DNA from: JAWWBN01 sp033720955
Lineage (GTDB): Bacteria; Acidobacteriota; Thermoanaerobaculia; Multivoradales; JAHEKO01
Assembly (NCBI GenBank): GCA_033720955.1
Contig: JAWWBN010000219.1
Location: 1-6,454, forward strand
Reading direction: 5' to 3'
Length of the DNA stretch: 6,454 nt
Under the pieces are notes generated by a model. That model had not been told where the DNA came from. It ran no database searches and saw nothing but the letters and a program-made list of their open reading frames with translations. The translations under genes and the position numbers were made by a program. Numbering within the stretch: position 1 is the first letter of the stretch; each line of letters opens with the position of its first letter. Positions 5,867 to 6,454 of this stretch are shown here, one piece after another.

Positions 5867-6454
5867 TCACTGGGTCTTCAGATGCCGGGCGGGCTGGATG
5901 CGGCAGATCCGCCAGGCGGGGTAGATGCCGGCGATGAGGCCGGCGACGAGGGAGAGGAAGATGCCGGCTCCCACCATGTTGAGGTCGAGGCCGAAGCCGA
6001 AGGTCGCGTCGGGGAACAGGCTGTTGATCCATCGCAGCATGCCCAGGGAGAGGAGCAGCCCCACGAGGCCCCCCGCCACCCCGATCAGCTCGCACTCCAG
6101 GAGGTGCTGCCCGAAGACGGAGAGCTTGGTGGCGCCCAGGGCCCGCCGCACCCCGATCTCCGGAGCGCGGGCCAGGAACTTGGACAGCAGCAGCCCGATC
6201 AAGTTCACCGAGCAGACGACCAGGAAGAGCAGGCCGATGATGAGCATGCTCATGGCCTCGTCGGGCACCACCTCCTGCTTGTTCATCCAGGTCATCACGT
6301 CGCGCAGCCGGTTGTTGATCGGCCGCTGAAAGCGGCCCGCTCGCCGCTGCTCCAGGGCGTAGGCGTCCAGGTAGGCCTGGTAGGCCTCTCGCTGCTCCCG
6401 GGTGTCGAGCTGCACCCACATCTGCAGCCAGGTGTTCTCCGACTGGAGAAAGTC
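5867..6454 (-). CDS. MacB/FtsX-type ABC transporter permease, C-terminal part (5' end off window)
   Basis: The frame is open from the right edge to the TGA at 5869-5867, giving 195 visible residues; the N-terminal helix and most of the periplasmic domain are missing. The visible part starts in the end of the periplasmic domain, whose SENTWLQMWVQL segment resembles MacB-like permeases. Membrane helices follow at about 67-92, 113-140 and 157-180. The cytoplasmic motif APEIGVRRALGATK (97-110) shares IGVRRALGATK with the next gene, so the two are paralogues. They probably form a heterodimeric permease, since this family works as dimers and the genes lie 7 bp apart. ATG at 6421 is an in-frame Met, but conserved sequence continues upstream of it, so it is not taken as the start. 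The downstream gene's ribosome binding site overlaps this gene's stop codon, suggesting coupled expression. An ABC ATPase and a periplasmic adaptor are expected beyond the right edge. Confidence 0.88.
   Translation of the reverse strand, partial: DFLQSENTWLQMWVQLDTREQREAYQAYLDAYALEQRRAGRFQRPINNRLRDVMTWMNKQEVVPDEAMSMLIIGLLFLVVCSVNLIGLLLSKFLARAPEIGVRRALGATKLSVFGQHLLECELIGVAGGLVGLLLSLGMLRWINSLFPDATFGFGLDLNMVGAGIFLSLVAGLIAGIYPAWRICRIQPARHLKTQ

Noticed and set aside
1..6454. CRISPR arrays, tRNA or rRNA genes, insertion sequences
   Set aside because: No regularly spaced repeats, tRNA-like segments, transposase motifs or terminal repeats were seen; the window is almost fully accounted for by protein genes.

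Overview
The window is high-GC, densely coding bacterial DNA with short intergenic gaps. It holds six protein genes: two on the + strand (left quarter) and four on the - strand (the rest). Both end genes run off the window. The Sec-type signal peptide on a c-type cytochrome, MacB/FtsX-type permeases with periplasmic domains, and a sigma-54 regulator paired with an NtrY-like kinase point to a Gram-negative, respiring, high-GC bacterium. An Acidobacteriota-like or myxobacteria/proteobacteria-like lineage would fit, but there is no rRNA or other marker to decide, so this is inference.

Left region (+ strand): bases 1-768 are the C-terminal part of a metallo-beta-lactamase-fold protein of the ComEC/Rec2-like type. 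After 46 bp comes a secreted di-heme cytochrome c (815-1708), which may start on a leaderless transcript.

Middle region (- strand): the cytochrome converges, 9 bp apart, on an NtrY-like sensor histidine kinase (3103 to 1718). Upstream of the kinase lies an NtrC-family sigma-54-dependent response regulator (4517 to 3105). The two are separated by one base, so they form a translationally coupled two-component pair.

Right region (- strand): two consecutive MacB/FtsX-type ABC permeases (6454 to 5867, truncated by the window edge; 5859 to 4627) are transcribed toward the two-component genes. A 109-bp gap between permease and regulator carries a nested GC-rich inverted repeat with a short T-run, a candidate terminator or attenuator, followed by a -10-like hexamer just before the regulator ATG.

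Working model: the - strand genes form a sense-and-export module. The kinase has almost no periplasmic domain, so it may sense the membrane or the transporter itself. It would phosphorylate the sigma-54 activator, which probably drives expression of the permease operon and its ABC ATPase/adaptor genes; those would lie beyond the right edge and are not seen here. The overall layout resembles a known type of gene neighbourhood (sigma-54 regulator plus kinase next to MacB-like permeases). No clearly new system can be claimed; the most unusual details are the intergenic nested repeat, the extra cysteines in both halves of the cytochrome, and the expanded loop in the MBL protein.
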